Below are positions 21,047 to 33,101 of a stretch of DNA of 64,000 nucleotides, one piece after another (position 1 is the first letter of the stretch; each line of letters begins with the position of its first letter). The position numbers and the translations under genes were made by a program. Source of the stretch: Bacteroidales bacterium (GTDB taxonomy: Bacteria; Bacteroidota; Bacteroidia; Bacteroidales; Tenuifilaceae); assembly GCA_028708425.1 (NCBI GenBank), contig JAQVYY010000007.1, positions 33,165-97,164 on the forward strand, in the 5' to 3' direction. The notes below the pieces were generated by a model that saw only the letters and a list, made by a program, of their open reading frames with translations, was not told where the DNA came from and did not search any database.

Positions 21047-22069
21047 ATGGATAACGACGATATTTTTAGAAACGAAAATATATCCGAAGGAGAAAGGGAA
21101 CTTGAAAAAAGGGTAAGGCCCGATGAGTTTAATGATTTTAAGGGGCAGGAAAAGATAGTAGATAATCTAAAGATTTTTGTTGCTGCAGCCAAAATGCGTG
21201 ATGAGGCGCTTGACCATGTTTTACTACACGGCCCCCCAGGTTTAGGAAAAACTACCCTTGCCTATATTATTGCCAATGAGCTGGGTGTAAGTCTGAAATT
21301 AACGAGTGGACCAGTTTTAGATAAACCCGCCGATTTAGCGGGCCTGTTAACCAACCTAGAAAAAGGGGATGTTCTATTTATTGATGAGATTCACCGTTTG
21401 AGCCCTATAGTAGAGGAGTACTTATACTCTGCTATGGAGGATTATAGCATAGATATCTTAATCGATAAAGGGCCCAGTGCGCGAAGTATTCAGATAGAAT
21501 TAGACCCTTTTACCCTAATTGGAGCAACAACCCGAAGCGGTTTATTAACAAGCCCACTACGTGCACGATTTAGCATAAAATCTTTATTAGAGTATTACGA
21601 TTCATCCGTTATAAAGCGTATAGTAGTTAGGTCGGCAGGTATACTAAATATAGAAATATCTGAGGAGGCAGCAATCGAAATTTCGCTTAGAAGCAGAGGC
21701 ACCCCTAGGATTGCCAATGCCCTTTTACGTAGGGTTAGAGATTTTGCTCAGGTAAAAGGCAACGGCACAATTGATATTGATATTGCCAAAATAGCCCTTG
21801 ATGCCTTATGTATCGATAAGAGAGGTTTAGATGAGATGGATAATAGGATACTTTCTACAATTATCCATAAATTTAACGGAGGCCCAGTGGGTTTAAATAC
21901 AATATCAACCGCGGTGAGCGAAGAAAGCGGAACTATAGAGGAGGTTTACGAACCATTTTTAATAAAGGAGGGTTTTTTAAAAAGAACCCCGCGTGGTCGT
22001 GAGGTAACGCCTTTAGCATTAAAACATTTGGGAATAGAGGGTCTTCAGAATCAGGGTTTACTTTTTTAA
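21047..22069 (+). CDS. ruvB: Holliday junction branch migration helicase RuvB
   Basis: [18 protein letters not shown]...[22 protein letters not shown]...[15 protein letters not shown]. Confidence 0.97.
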   Translation: MDNDDIFRNENISEGERELEKRVRPDEFNDFKGQEKIVDNLKIFVAAAKMRDEALDHVLLHGPPGLGKTTLAYIIANELGVSLKLTSGPVLDKPADLAGLLTNLEKGDVLFIDEIHRLSPIVEEYLYSAMEDYSIDILIDKGPSARSIQIELDPFTLIGATTRSGLLTSPLRARFSIKSLLEYYDSSVIKRIVVRSAGILNIEISEEAAIEISLRSRGTPRIANALLRRVRDFAQVKGNGTIDIDIAKIALDALCIDKRGLDEMDNRILSTIIHKFNGGPVGLNTISTAVSEESGTIEEVYEPFLIKEGFLKRTPRGREVTPLALKHLGIEGLQNQGLLF

Positions 22070-22090
22070 CCCGCACTATATTGATTCTAA
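22067..22090 (+). repeat. Possible remnant of the terminal repeat of the 148-bp family
   Basis: TAACCCGCACTATATTGATTC starting at the ruvB stop codon. Confidence 0.35.
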
Positions 22091-22103
22091 TACAGAGTTT
22101 GGT

Positions 22104-22802
22104 TTAATTGAACGCCTTCGACAGTTTTTGAAGGTAGGGTTTGTTTTTTAGCGCAAGCTGCTTTCCTTTCATGCTAATAATTTTCTCTCGTCTAAATTCC
22201 GAAAGTAAACGAATAACCGATTCGGTTGCAGTTCCTACAATATTTGCTATCTCCTCGCGGGTAAGAATAATATTTAGATAACCTTCTTCAGTAACGCCAA
22301 ATGTTTCTTCAAGCATAAGAAGCGTTTCTGCAAGACGCTCGCGAACGGTTTTTTGAGCAATATCTTTTATAAAACTATTGGCCTGATTTAGCTCACGGCA
22401 GGTTAATTTTAGAAGGTGTAGCGCAAAATTACCATTGGTTTTCACTAGCTCTATTATAACATTCGAAGGGATTTGACATACTATTGCATTCTGTATAGCT
22501 TCTGCGGTTGTACATGCAGCTTCGTTACTTAAAATGGAGCGATATCCAGTAATATCTCCCGAACGAGCGAAAGCTACAATCTGTTCCTTTCCATCGGAGC
22601 CAGTTTTATATATTTTTAGCACCCCTTTACAAATGCAATATACACCCATTATCCGGCTAGTTTCCTTGTAAAGGATGCTACCCTTTTTATACTCGTTACA
22701 AATCTTTTGTTCCTCTAGGTACTGCGATTGCTCGTTATTTAATGTTTTAAATAGCCTATTTATTGATGAAAGGCACGGATTGCAGTTTTCTATCTGTTCC
22801 AT
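22104..22802 (-). CDS. Crp/Fnr family transcriptional regulator
   Basis: cNMP-binding fold (YCICKGVLKIYKTGSDGKEQIVAFARSGDITGYRSIL) plus Crp HTH (LTREEIANIVGTATESVIRLLSEF). Confidence 0.9.
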   Translation of the reverse strand: MEQIENCNPCLSSINRLFKTLNNEQSQYLEEQKICNEYKKGSILYKETSRIMGVYCICKGVLKIYKTGSDGKEQIVAFARSGDITGYRSILSNEAACTTAEAIQNAIVCQIPSNVIIELVKTNGNFALHLLKLTCRELNQANSFIKDIAQKTVRERLAETLLMLEETFGVTEEGYLNIILTREEIANIVGTATESVIRLLSEFRREKIISMKGKQLALKNKPYLQKLSKAFN

Positions 22803-22872
22803 TTTAATACTCCATTAAGTAGTACAAAACATAATAAAATATTGGATAGTTTACATATAAAAAGCTCGTATA

Positions 22873-23892
22873 TTATAGTACGCTTTTAAACTGATTTAAG
22901 AATCGGTAATCATTTTCAAAGTATAAACGTAGGTCTTTAATTTGATACTTAATCATAGCAATTCGTTCAATTCCCATTCCGAAAGCGTAACCAGAGTATT
23001 TTTTAGAGTCGATATTACAATTTTCTAGCACATTTTTATCTACCATACCGCAACCGAGAATTTCTAACCAACCGGTGTGTTTACACACGGCACAACCTTT
23101 ACCACCGCATAGGTTGCAGCTTACATCCATTTCGGCAGAGGGTTCGGTAAAAGGAAAGTAGGAAGGTCTGAGACGAATTTTAATCTCATCACCAAAAAGT
23201 TCTTGCGCAAAAAATAGCAGGGTTTGTTTTAAATCGCTAAACGAAACATTTTCATCAACGTAAAGACCCTCTATTTGATGAAAAATACAATGGGCGCGTG
23301 CCGAAATCGCCTCGTTTCTAAAAACTCTTCCTGGGCATATTACTCTGATAGGAGGTTTCTGCTTTTCCATTACCCTAACCTGTACCGATGATGTGTGTGT
23401 TCGGAGTAAAATATCGGGTTTGTTTTCAATAAAAAAAGTATCCTGCATATCGCGAGCTGGATGTTCTTCAGCAAAATTTAATGAGCTAAAAACATGCCAG
23501 TCATCCTCAATTTCTGGCCCTTCGGCAATACTAAAACCTAAGGTTTTAAAAATGTCGTAAAGTTCCTCCTTTACTAAGGATATTGGGTGTCGACTACCAA
23601 ATTTAAAGGGGTATCCTGGAAGACTTAAATCTAAATTACTAAATTTTTCGTCACTTACTTCCAAGTTTTCTTTTAGGGATGCTATTTTATCAATAGCGGT
23701 ATTTTTAAGGTTGTTTACTAGTTTTCCAATCTCCTTTTTCTCATTATCAGCAACGTATCTAAACTCAGAAAAAAGTTGGGTTATCTGCCCCTTTTTACCC
23801 AGCAGCGCAACCCTCATTTCCTCTAGTTCTTTTAGGTTACTTACCTGATACTTTTCTATTTTTTCGCGTATTTCCGATATTTTACTTCGCAT
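22873..23892 (-). CDS. pheS: Phenylalanyl-tRNA synthetase alpha subunit
   Basis: HPARDMQDTFFI...LLRTHTSSVQVRVM...GSRHPISLV...YAFGMGIERIAMIKY. Confidence 0.97.
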   Translation of the reverse strand: MRSKISEIREKIEKYQVSNLKELEEMRVALLGKKGQITQLFSEFRYVADNEKKEIGKLVNNLKNTAIDKIASLKENLEVSDEKFSNLDLSLPGYPFKFGSRHPISLVKEELYDIFKTLGFSIAEGPEIEDDWHVFSSLNFAEEHPARDMQDTFFIENKPDILLRTHTSSVQVRVMEKQKPPIRVICPGRVFRNEAISARAHCIFHQIEGLYVDENVSFSDLKQTLLFFAQELFGDEIKIRLRPSYFPFTEPSAEMDVSCNLCGGKGCAVCKHTGWLEILGCGMVDKNVLENCNIDSKKYSGYAFGMGIERIAMIKYQIKDLRLYFENDYRFLNQFKSVL

Positions 23893-23901
23893 TGTTCGTT
23901 A

Positions 23902-24708
23902 CTATTTTAGTACTTTTATTTTCATCCTAACATCTTTAAGCGGCTTGTCGGATTGATTTGTTTTTACCGCCGCTATTTTATCTATTACATCAAAACCCTC
24001 TATCACTTCACCAAAAACGGTGTAATCTCCGTCTAAATGCGGTGTTCCGCCTGTGGTAATGTATGTTTGTATTTGCTCCTCGGTATAGCCATACTTCGGG
24101 GTTCTTGAGATGACTAAATCGATGGTATCTTTCATCGCCCTATAAATCTCGGTATAATCGGGTTCAACCCCTTTTGCTAGTTGCTCATCGCCCTTTTCCA
24201 TTACCATTCTATTTATAACTGAGGTTTTAAGCATCCTATTCTTTTTATTCACCAATGTTTTCAATTCTTTTTCTGTAAATTTTTTTCCTTGTACCATGTA
24301 GAATTGTGTACCCGATGATTTTTTTTCTGGGTTAATATCGTCGCCCATCCGTGCCGCTGCAATCGCTCCTTTTTTGTGGATAAACTTTTGTGAAAACTCG
24401 GCTTCAATAGTATAGTTGGGGTCAAATTTTGTTGAGTCGAAATTAGGTGATGTCGTTACATCTCCTCCTTGGATCATAAATTTGTCAATAACCCTATGAA
24501 AAACTACATCGTCGTAATGCTTGTTTTTTGCTAGTTTAATAAAATTATCACTATGCTCTGGGGTTTCATCGTATAGCTTAATCTTTATGTTCCCCATATC
24601 GGTTTCTATTAAAACTACGTGCTCTTCTAACTTGTTGTTTTTACACGAAGCAAAAATACTAATAGCTATGAATGTAGTTAGTACTATTTTCCAAATCGTT
24701 GTTCTCAT
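23902..24708 (-). CDS. Cyclophilin-type peptidyl-prolyl cis-trans isomerase lipoprotein
   Basis: IETDMGNIKIKLYDETPEHSDNFIKLA...FHRVIDKFMIQGGD; YTVFGEVIEGFDVIDKIA. Confidence 0.93.
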   Translation of the reverse strand: MRTTIWKIVLTTFIAISIFASCKNNKLEEHVVLIETDMGNIKIKLYDETPEHSDNFIKLAKNKHYDDVVFHRVIDKFMIQGGDVTTSPNFDSTKFDPNYTIEAEFSQKFIHKKGAIAAARMGDDINPEKKSSGTQFYMVQGKKFTEKELKTLVNKKNRMLKTSVINRMVMEKGDEQLAKGVEPDYTEIYRAMKDTIDLVISRTPKYGYTEEQIQTYITTGGTPHLDGDYTVFGEVIEGFDVIDKIAAVKTNQSDKPLKDVRMKIKVLK

Positions 24709-24895
24709 ATCAAAAGAAATTATGTTTTAGTTACAAAAATAGGAAATCCATTATCTATTTCATCTAAATTATGTATAATTTTGCTACACAAAGGTTTTTA
24801 TCAGATTAGAATGGTTTAACATTTTTATTATTTCAAAAAACAGTTAAATTGCTGTATATAGTTTAATTTTATCAAAAAGTTGCCAGTAAAATATC

Positions 24896-27196
24896 ATGAT
24901 AAAGGTTCGCTATCTTTTACTTATTTTTCTTCTGTTCATATCGCACCAAGGTAAAGCACAGAAAGTAGGCTTAGTGCTTAGTGGTGGAGGTGCAAAAGGA
25001 GCTTTTCATGTAGGTGTAATACAGGCACTTGAGGAGAACGGAATACCCATTGACTACATTGCAGGTACTAGTATTGGGGCGATTGTAGGAGGCTTATATG
25101 CAATTGGCTATTCACCCGAGCAAATGTTAGAGCAATTTGAATCTCACGAATTCTATCTTTGGAGTCGCGGGGTTATACCCAAGAGGTATTACTATCTTTA
25201 TAAAAATCCCGATGCTAACCCTAGTATGTTCAACGTTTCGTTCAACTTTGAAGAGGGTAATCTAAAACCAGTTGTTCGCTCACATCTTATCCCCACGCAC
25301 CAAATGGATATTGCATTCATGACCATTTTTGCCCCTGCCATAGCAAAAGCACGGTATGATTATGATAGCCTTTTTGTCCCGTTTAGAGCGATTGGTTCTG
25401 ATATTTATAATAAGAAACCCTATGTTTTTCGGAAAGGCTCGTTAAGTAACGGTGTAAGAACATCAATGACCTTTCCCTTTTATTTTCGACCCATGATTAT
25501 TGATTCTCTTACCCTGTTTGATGGCGGCATTTATAACAACTTCCCCTGGGACGTTATGGTAGATGATTTTAATCCAGATTTTATAATCGGTAGCAAGGTT
25601 TCTAGTAATTCACCTGCGCCTGGCGAGTTTGATATACTGCTTCAGCTAGAGAGTATGATAGTCCACTCCACAAATTTTGATATACCAGATACCCTTGGTC
25701 TTGTACTTGACGCTGATTTAGAAAATGTATCTCTACTCGATTTTTCTAAAGCGCGCGAGCTAGCTCAATTAGGTTATGAGCAGACTATGCTCTACATGGA
25801 TAGCATTAAGAAAAAAATTAATCGAAGGCAGGATATGGTTGAGCTTTTAACCCGAAGAAATGAATTTATTAAGGATCAGCCCGATTTAGTTTTCCAAAAT
25901 TTAGATATTAAGGGAGTAAATAAATCACAGCTGCAATATATCTTCAATTTTATTACAAAAAGGGAGAGGTATACCAATCTCGACAAATTAAAATCAGAAT
26001 ATTTTAAGCTTATTACCGATAAGTATATCGATAGAATTTATCCCACCCCCCAATATAATGAGGATGAACAGGTCTTTGATTTGGATTTGCATGTTTATTT
26101 AAAGCCAAAATTTGATATTTTTTTAGGTGGCAACATTTCCTCCTCCTCAATGAACCAAGGGTTTCTAGGTTTAAACTATAAAATGTTTCGTCGATCACCA
26201 CTTTTTTTACAGGCTAATACTTTTTTTGGCAGACTTTATACTAGTGCGCAGTTTCTTGCTCGACAGGATTATGCTACCAAAGTACCCCTGTATCTGCAGG
26301 TTTCTGGAACTTTAAATAGGTTCGATTATTATACCACTAGTTACCAACCCTTTTTCGAAGACCTAAAACCTCCCTATCTTATTAAAAAGGAAAATTTTGT
26401 AAATGCGCAATTCGGATTACCTCTTAATTCAAGTTCGTATGCCTATGTATCCTATAAAACCGGCCAAAATGATTATGAGTACTACCAGGTTGATAACATA
26501 AAGCTTAACGACTATCCAGATCACACGTTCCTTACCTTTAGCAATATTGGTTTAAATTATAAGTATAAAACCCTCAATCGCAAAATGTATTCAACAGCAG
26601 GGCAATCCATTGAGTTTCGGGCATGTCATATTAGTGGCAAAGAGCGACACGTTCCAGGTAGTACAAGCCCAACTGTTTCTTCTGAGCATTCATATCATAG
26701 TTGGTTTAATTTTCGATTAACCAGCGAAATGTATCTTTCGTTTGGTGATAGCTGGTTCTCCTTAGGCATTTATGCAGATATTAACTACTCCAACCGAACT
26801 TGTTTTTCAAATTATTCTTCAACCATCCTAAGTTTACCTGGCTTTAGGCCTACAGCTCATAGTAAAACCCAATTCCTACCCTATATGCATAATAGTAAAT
26901 ATTTAGGCTTAGGATTACTACCAATTTTACAATTTACCAACGATTTATCTCTTCGAACCGAAGCGTATTTATTCCAACCCTATATTCCTATTTATAGAAA
27001 CGAGGATGATTATACCGCCCGTTTCGGAGATAAATTTTCGAAGCGTTACCTGTTTTCAGCCGCCAGTTTAGTTTACTCAACGCGAATCGGCCCCGTTTCC
27101 TTATCCCTAAATTATTACCCACACGAGGTTAAGCCTTTCCATTTAGTTTTCAACTTTGGATATATTCTGTTTAACAAAACCAGCCTAGAGAATTAG
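24896..27196 (+). CDS. Patatin-like phospholipase with C-terminal outer-membrane barrel region
   Basis: [62 protein letters not shown]. Confidence 0.92.
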   Translation: MIKVRYLLLIFLLFISHQGKAQKVGLVLSGGGAKGAFHVGVIQALEENGIPIDYIAGTSIGAIVGGLYAIGYSPEQMLEQFESHEFYLWSRGVIPKRYYYLYKNPDANPSMFNVSFNFEEGNLKPVVRSHLIPTHQMDIAFMTIFAPAIAKARYDYDSLFVPFRAIGSDIYNKKPYVFRKGSLSNGVRTSMTFPFYFRPMIIDSLTLFDGGIYNNFPWDVMVDDFNPDFIIGSKVSSNSPAPGEFDILLQLESMIVHSTNFDIPDTLGLVLDADLENVSLLDFSKARELAQLGYEQTMLYMDSIKKKINRRQDMVELLTRRNEFIKDQPDLVFQNLDIKGVNKSQLQYIFNFITKRERYTNLDKLKSEYFKLITDKYIDRIYPTPQYNEDEQVFDLDLHVYLKPKFDIFLGGNISSSSMNQGFLGLNYKMFRRSPLFLQANTFFGRLYTSAQFLARQDYATKVPLYLQVSGTLNRFDYYTTSYQPFFEDLKPPYLIKKENFVNAQFGLPLNSSSYAYVSYKTGQNDYEYYQVDNIKLNDYPDHTFLTFSNIGLNYKYKTLNRKMYSTAGQSIEFRACHISGKERHVPGSTSPTVSSEHSYHSWFNFRLTSEMYLSFGDSWFSLGIYADINYSNRTCFSNYSSTILSLPGFRPTAHSKTQFLPYMHNSKYLGLGLLPILQFTNDLSLRTEAYLFQPYIPIYRNEDDYTARFGDKFSKRYLFSAASLVYSTRIGPVSLSLNYYPHEVKPFHLVFNFGYILFNKTSLEN

Positions 27197-27197
27197 T

Positions 27198-28673
27198 ATG
27201 AACTACTTACGAAAGGTTGCTGGGCATACCGTTATTTATGGTTTAAGCAGCGTGGTGCCACGATTGCTTAACTATTTGCTAGTCCCTTTGCATACCCGTG
27301 TTTTTATGCAAGAGCAGTACGGGGTAGTTACCGAAATGTACGCCTATCTTGCAGTACTAATAGTTATTTTAACGTACGGGATGGAAACTGGCTTTTTTCG
27401 TTTCTCATCTTCCGAAAACGATAACAATGTTACCTACTCAACCTGCTTTTTATCGCTATTATCCAGTAGTGTTCTATTTATTGCACTTGCCTCTTTTTTT
27501 TCTCAGCCCATTATTGCAACCTTGGGATATCCTAATCATCCGGAATATATTATTTTATTATCCATTATTATTGGGCTTGACGCTTTTGCTACCATACCAT
27601 TTGCTAAGCTGCGCTTGCTAAATAAGCCCTATACCTTTGCTACCATAAAAATTATTGGAGTTGTAATCAATGTGCTTGCTAATTTCTTTTTTTTACTCAT
27701 CTGTCCTAAGTACGAAATTTTTCAAACCATAGGCATTTATAATCCCAATTTAGGAATAACTTATATTTTTATCAGCAACCTATTGGGCACCGTTGTTTCT
27801 ACAGCAATAGTTTTTTTTATACCAGGTTTATTACCCACAACGTTTAGCTTTAAGCGTCTTAAAACAATTTTTATCTATTCTTTCCCTCTGTTAATTAGTG
27901 GCATTGGTGGTTCATCCAACGAGTTTTTTGATAGAATTTTCTTTAAATTTTTAGCCGATGAGGCTACAAACCCCTTATATCAGCTGGGCATATATGGAGC
28001 AAACGTTAAGCTTGCGGTTTTAATGACCATTTTTATTCAGATGTATCGCTATGCGGTTGAACCCTTTATATTCTCAAATGTGAGGGATAAGGAGTCCCCA
28101 GCCATGTATGCAAATTTAACCAAACATTTTTTGGTATTTGCTCTCTTTATATTCCTTGGAGTTAGTCTATTTACCGAAATATTTCAGGTATTAATAGGAA
28201 AAAATTTTAGGGAGGGAATTGGAGTTGTACCAATTCTTCTTCTTTCTAATCTTTTTTACGGTTTGTATTTTAACCTCAGCTTTTGGTTTAAGCTGGTTAA
28301 TAAAACTTGGTATGGAATATTCTATACCTTTGCGGGTGCTTTGGTAACCTTTTCCCTTTATTTTATGTTAATACCACGAATTGGGTATTACGGAGCAGCT
28401 ATAGCTAAACTTGTTTGTTATATCTTTATTTCTGTTATTTGTTATATCGGCGGTCAGAAGCATTACCCTGTTCCCTACGATTTAAAAAATATTTTTATCT
28501 ACATAGTTGTGGCTATAGGATTATTTTTTGCTGGATATTTTGTACACATTGATATTTACATTCTCTCTTTTTTGTATAGAATAGGTTTAATTTTAGGCTT
28601 TCTATTCCTGTTCCTAAAGCTCGAAAACTATGATTTATTAACACTATTAAATTTAAAAAATAATGAACGTTAG
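27198..28673 (+). CDS. Polysaccharide biosynthesis / flippase-like membrane protein
   Basis: MATE/Wzx-like topology; [31 protein letters not shown]. Confidence 0.85.
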   Translation: MNYLRKVAGHTVIYGLSSVVPRLLNYLLVPLHTRVFMQEQYGVVTEMYAYLAVLIVILTYGMETGFFRFSSSENDNNVTYSTCFLSLLSSSVLFIALASFFSQPIIATLGYPNHPEYIILLSIIIGLDAFATIPFAKLRLLNKPYTFATIKIIGVVINVLANFFFLLICPKYEIFQTIGIYNPNLGITYIFISNLLGTVVSTAIVFFIPGLLPTTFSFKRLKTIFIYSFPLLISGIGGSSNEFFDRIFFKFLADEATNPLYQLGIYGANVKLAVLMTIFIQMYRYAVEPFIFSNVRDKESPAMYANLTKHFLVFALFIFLGVSLFTEIFQVLIGKNFREGIGVVPILLLSNLFYGLYFNLSFWFKLVNKTWYGIFYTFAGALVTFSLYFMLIPRIGYYGAAIAKLVCYIFISVICYIGGQKHYPVPYDLKNIFIYIVVAIGLFFAGYFVHIDIYILSFLYRIGLILGFLFLFLKLENYDLLTLLNLKNNER

Positions 28674-29097
28674 AATTGTAAATAGGTCGAAACACATTAC
28701 ACCCCAGTATAGCACACAGCATAGTGCCGGTATGGATTTACGAGCTAACTTAACTGATTCCATTGTTCTTAAGCCTTTTCAGCGAGTGCTAGTACCCACT
28801 GGATTATATATTGAATTACCCCGAGGGTACGAAGCTCAAATTCGCCCTCGTAGCGGTTTGGCTTTAAAAAAGGGACTTACAGTTTTGAATTCTCCTGGAA
28901 CCATTGATGCCGATTACCGCGGCGAAATTGGAGTAATTCTTGTTAATTTAAGCGATACAGAAACTACAATTGAAGATGGTGAACGTATCTGTCAGATGGT
29001 TGTAAGCAAACACGCTACAGTAAAATGGGTCCAGGTTGATACTTTAAACCAAACCCAGAGAGGAGCAGGAGGATTTGGCCATACAGGAACAAAATAA
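28663..29097 (+). CDS. dut: dUTP diphosphatase
   Basis: AGMDLRANL...[28 protein letters not shown]...[10 protein letters not shown]. Confidence 0.97.
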   Translation: MNVRIVNRSKHITPQYSTQHSAGMDLRANLTDSIVLKPFQRVLVPTGLYIELPRGYEAQIRPRSGLALKKGLTVLNSPGTIDADYRGEIGVILVNLSDTETTIEDGERICQMVVSKHATVKWVQVDTLNQTQRGAGGFGHTGTK

Positions 29098-29111
29098 GCA
29101 GAATTTTTTTT

Positions 29112-30815
29112 ATGAGAAAATTAATATTTATTGTCATATTTCCATTCCTTTTTTCAGGATGCAGCATTTATAGCCAGCGAGCTATTAATCCTGTTTATAG
29201 TAATATTGGCTCTTTTTTGCATTACTATGAAGGTATTCAGAATCGGTTATATGGTAATTTAGGAAATGCAGTAAATAATTTTAAAAGTGCGCTCGAATTA
29301 GAACCCGAAAACGATGCGATATATTATGAATTGGGTAACTGTTATAATATGCTCAACATGCCCGATTCAGCCATTCATTACCTTGCTCAAGCCGTTCAAA
29401 TAAACCCAAACAACAAGCACTACCGAAACCTATACGGAGCGTTACTAATTAATTTGGGAAAATTCGACGAGGCTTTACAAAATCAAAAACATCTTGTTAA
29501 AATCGATTCCCTTAATGTTAACTATCGGTTTCAATTGGTCTTGCTTTATAGCCAGCTAAAGGAGTTTGATAATGCGTTAAAGGAGCTACACAGAATTGAA
29601 AACGAAGTAGGCTATAATACCCGTTTGGCCGAAGTTAAACTTAGAATTTACTTACAAAACAACGACATAAATAATGCGCTAGCCGAGGCAAATAGTATTA
29701 TCAAAATTGAACCAGATAACCCTCTTTATCATATTTATAAAAGCGAAATCTATTTTAAGCTCGGTGAAGATAGCCTTGCGCTTTCCATTTTAGAAAATGC
29801 TGCGAATTTAGACCCTTTAAGTCCTCAAGTTAATATTCAGCTTTATCAGCGATACATGCAGCTTGGTAATTACAAAGAGGCATTTGCTAAACTAGTGCCC
29901 CTTTTTGCCGATACGCTTATCGGCCCAGATGAAAAGGTACAGCTTTTCTACCCTCTACTTTTTGAACAGAAGCTGTATGCGGATTATGCTCAACAGATCG
30001 ATTCATTGGTTTCTACTTTAAACACGCAGTACCCAGATAATATATTTGTTTACGAGTTGCTATACGAGCATTATATTCGGCGGCAGAATCTGACCAAAGC
30101 ACGAGAAGTTCTCCAAATACTAACACTTATAGATGATACAAATTATAAGCGCTGGGAAAAGTTTATTTCCTTCGATTATTCCACACAAAATTTCGATTCG
30201 GTCATCTCCAATTCAAGTAAAGCTGCAAACCTTTTTCCAAAACAATCCATATTTTATATTCTAAAAGCCCTCGTTCTCGACGAATTAGATAGAACAAACG
30301 AGGCCATTGAAGTGCTTAAAACTAACGTTAATAGTATACAAAATAGCGAGGATAAAGCAGAAATGCTTTGTGTGTTAGGTGATTATTACTATAAGGAAAA
30401 TGTTTTTCGCAAAGCCTTTTTAACCTACGAGAAAGCCCTTAAGTGTAACCCTAACAGTACACGTGTTTTAAACAACTATAGTTACTATTTAGCCCTCCAA
30501 AACTTTCGTTTAAAAAAGGCCCTTCAAATGAGCTCAAAGGCAGTAGATTTGGATCCCAATAACCCAACATTTATTGATACAAAGGGCTGGGTTTTATTCA
30601 AGCTAGGTCGTTACGAAGAGGCCAGGGATGTTCTTCGTAATGCCATTGCCAAGAGCTCTAATCCAAGTGCCGAAATTAATGAGCACTACGGCGATGCACT
30701 TTTTATGACAGGAAATAAACAGAACGCCTATATCTATTGGAAAAAGGCGCAAACGCTGAGCGGAGGATCAGAGAAGTTGAATAAAAAAATTCGAACTCAA
30801 GAGTATGTTCCCTAA
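29112..30815 (+). CDS. TPR-repeat lipoprotein
   Basis: Lipobox FSGC; serial TPR motifs. Confidence 0.88.
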   Translation: MRKLIFIVIFPFLFSGCSIYSQRAINPVYSNIGSFLHYYEGIQNRLYGNLGNAVNNFKSALELEPENDAIYYELGNCYNMLNMPDSAIHYLAQAVQINPNNKHYRNLYGALLINLGKFDEALQNQKHLVKIDSLNVNYRFQLVLLYSQLKEFDNALKELHRIENEVGYNTRLAEVKLRIYLQNNDINNALAEANSIIKIEPDNPLYHIYKSEIYFKLGEDSLALSILENAANLDPLSPQVNIQLYQRYMQLGNYKEAFAKLVPLFADTLIGPDEKVQLFYPLLFEQKLYADYAQQIDSLVSTLNTQYPDNIFVYELLYEHYIRRQNLTKAREVLQILTLIDDTNYKRWEKFISFDYSTQNFDSVISNSSKAANLFPKQSIFYILKALVLDELDRTNEAIEVLKTNVNSIQNSEDKAEMLCVLGDYYYKENVFRKAFLTYEKALKCNPNSTRVLNNYSYYLALQNFRLKKALQMSSKAVDLDPNNPTFIDTKGWVLFKLGRYEEARDVLRNAIAKSSNPSAEINEHYGDALFMTGNKQNAYIYWKKAQTLSGGSEKLNKKIRTQEYVP

Positions 30816-31539
30816 AATTAGATGGTTGCTATTTTTTGCCCTGCTTTTTACAAGTTGTCATACCCACAAGAAACTAGGAAAAGCACAACCGTCTTTAAAT
30901 TTTACAAGTATAACCAATGTTAGGTCACTTTATCTGCCTAAAGTGGTCTTACGTATTAATGCCGATGGTTATCTGCGTACACATAAAGCAAAAATTACTT
31001 ATCTGGCCGATAGTATTATTTCTATTAACATCCATACTAGTTCACACAGGCAGGTTGCCCATATAATTTTTGATGACGAAGGCTTAACTTTTTACGATCA
31101 TTATTCCGATGTGGGATACCAATATTCGTTTCAATATCTTACTAAATGTGTTGCATACCCTGTAAATTTCTACTTAGTTCGTGATATAATCTTTGGATTT
31201 TCTCCCATTATTTGCGGAAATTCAGTCAGTAATTTTGAGTCAACATTTACTGAATATCAAGAGCTTAACCCCTCCGAATCATCTATTTCTTTAAAGAAAA
31301 ATGAAAATGATATTCCTGTTCTAGTCGAAATAAGCGCCGCCCGCCCTATTTTTAAATTAGCACTGGGTCCTATTTCACCGCTCACATTACATCTTCCCGA
31401 GTATCTTACCTTATTTTTAAATTTTAATGGGAAGGATTTAGAGTTTGAACTCGAATACATTTTCCATAAAATATCCGTTAATAAGGAAGTAAATATTAAT
31501 TTTGACACATCTATACCACTAAAACCGGTTGCCGAATGA
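30805..31539 (+). CDS. DUF4292-like lipoprotein
   Basis: Lipobox LFTSC; position between TPR and EnvC genes. Confidence 0.6.
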   Translation: MFPKIRWLLFFALLFTSCHTHKKLGKAQPSLNFTSITNVRSLYLPKVVLRINADGYLRTHKAKITYLADSIISINIHTSSHRQVAHIIFDDEGLTFYDHYSDVGYQYSFQYLTKCVAYPVNFYLVRDIIFGFSPIICGNSVSNFESTFTEYQELNPSESSISLKKNENDIPVLVEISAARPIFKLALGPISPLTLHLPEYLTLFLNFNGKDLEFELEYIFHKISVNKEVNINFDTSIPLKPVAE

Positions 31540-33023
31540 TAACTAGTGTCAGCATTAAAACTCCTGGTTTTTGTTTCGCTTATAGTAACACCATTGGAAC
31601 GGAGCTCAACGAACCTAAAACGTTACAGCCTCCGATAAAATCGGAAGTGTTCAATACCTTCGTAACCAATGAGCTGACGCATGAAGCAAGGATAGAGGCA
31701 AAGAGGCTCGAACGAGTTTGGTGCAGGATTACTTCTACTATGTTTTCCAAAAAGAAGGAAGGCGAAGTCAACTTACCAGTAGTAAACAACTGTTTCGAAG
31801 ATGGGGGTAACGCTTTTCACGGCGTTTTCTTGCAAAGGCTAACTAGGTTTGTACTTATTTTCCTTATAATCCTATCTCCTTTGCTTGTTTTTTCACAGTC
31901 AATAGCTGACCTTGAGAAGCAACGAGCTAAAACCGAGCGAGATTTAAATGCTACTTCCGAGCTTTTAGCAAAAACTTCTAAGCAAAGGCAACAAACTATG
32001 CAGCATGTTAATGTATTGCAAAGGCAACTTACTCTTCGAAAAAAATTGATTGATGATATTGAGATGCAAATCCAACTTTACGAAAAGGAGATTGATAAAA
32101 AAAATCTATTAATAAGTTCCTACAAAAATGACCTTACTAATTTAAAGAAAGAATACGCTAAGCTTATTCGATTTGCACAGCGCAGTAAAACTGATATGGA
32201 TTTGCTTGTCTTCATATTTTCTTCCAGCCATTTTAATCAGGCCTATCGTAGGCTCCGATTTTATCAACAATTTTTAAACTTTAGAGAGAAGCAGGCAAAG
32301 GAAATTATCCGAACACAAGTTTCTATTGAACAAGAGGTCCAGTCTGTATCTGATGCACGAAACAAGCTGGCCACAAGTAAAGAGGATAAGGCAGAAGAAA
32401 TAGTAAACCTTAATGACGAGAAATGGCGTTATTCCAAGACTATAAAGCAGTTACAGCAGAAAGAACAACAGCTCCGACAGGAGGTCGAAAAAAGGAAAAA
32501 GGCTATGGCAGCTTTAGATAAGGCCATCGAGGATCTGATAGCCGAAGAGGCCAGGCTTGCTGCCAAGGAGAAAAAATCTACAGTCCGCGATGCCCGCTAC
32601 TTGCGATTATCAGCAGGCTTCGAAGGCAATAGAGGCCGATTACCCTGGCCTACCTCTAATGGTATAATTGTTTCTGACTTTGGTGAGCACAACCACCCTG
32701 TTTTAAAGGGAGTCCGTATTCGTAATAATGGTATTGATATTAGTACCGATCCAGGTGCAGCAGTAAAATCAATATATGAGGGGGAGGTTAAAAAAATTGT
32801 TTCAATACCGGGGCAAAACCTAGCGGTTATAGTTAGACATGGTGATTTTTTAACAGTGTATTCAAACCTTGAGACTGTTTCTGTTAAGGTTGGAGATAAC
32901 GTATCTGCTCTCCAACCACTGGGTCAGGTGTATTCAGGAACAAAGGAGAAGCAAAGTGTTTTTAATTTACAAATTTGGCAAGAGAGCAACATACAAAACC
33001 CTACACACTGGATTTTACCCTAA
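31536..33023 (+). CDS. EnvC-like murein hydrolase activator / M23 peptidase; N-terminus uncertain (alternative TTG start at 31830)
   Basis: Coiled coil SIADLEKQRAKTERDL...; degenerate LytM domain NGIDISTDPGAAVKSIYEGEVKKI; signal-peptide-like VLIFLIILSPLLVFSQ only begins ~106 aa into the ORF. Confidence 0.85.
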   Translation: MITSVSIKTPGFCFAYSNTIGTELNEPKTLQPPIKSEVFNTFVTNELTHEARIEAKRLERVWCRITSTMFSKKKEGEVNLPVVNNCFEDGGNAFHGVFLQRLTRFVLIFLIILSPLLVFSQSIADLEKQRAKTERDLNATSELLAKTSKQRQQTMQHVNVLQRQLTLRKKLIDDIEMQIQLYEKEIDKKNLLISSYKNDLTNLKKEYAKLIRFAQRSKTDMDLLVFIFSSSHFNQAYRRLRFYQQFLNFREKQAKEIIRTQVSIEQEVQSVSDARNKLATSKEDKAEEIVNLNDEKWRYSKTIKQLQQKEQQLRQEVEKRKKAMAALDKAIEDLIAEEARLAAKEKKSTVRDARYLRLSAGFEGNRGRLPWPTSNGIIVSDFGEHNHPVLKGVRIRNNGIDISTDPGAAVKSIYEGEVKKIVSIPGQNLAVIVRHGDFLTVYSNLETVSVKVGDNVSALQPLGQVYSGTKEKQSVFNLQIWQESNIQNPTHWILP

Positions 33024-33101
33024 TTCATTAAATTTCTTATGCACTTTACGAAACATTACCCGCACTATTTTAGTATAACCTTTCTGAGATACATACATTA
33101 A

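Noticed and set aside
33056-33080. TTACCCGCACTATTTTAGTATAAC as another repeat remnant
   Set aside because: Match is short and lacks the rest of the terminal repeat; too weak to call.
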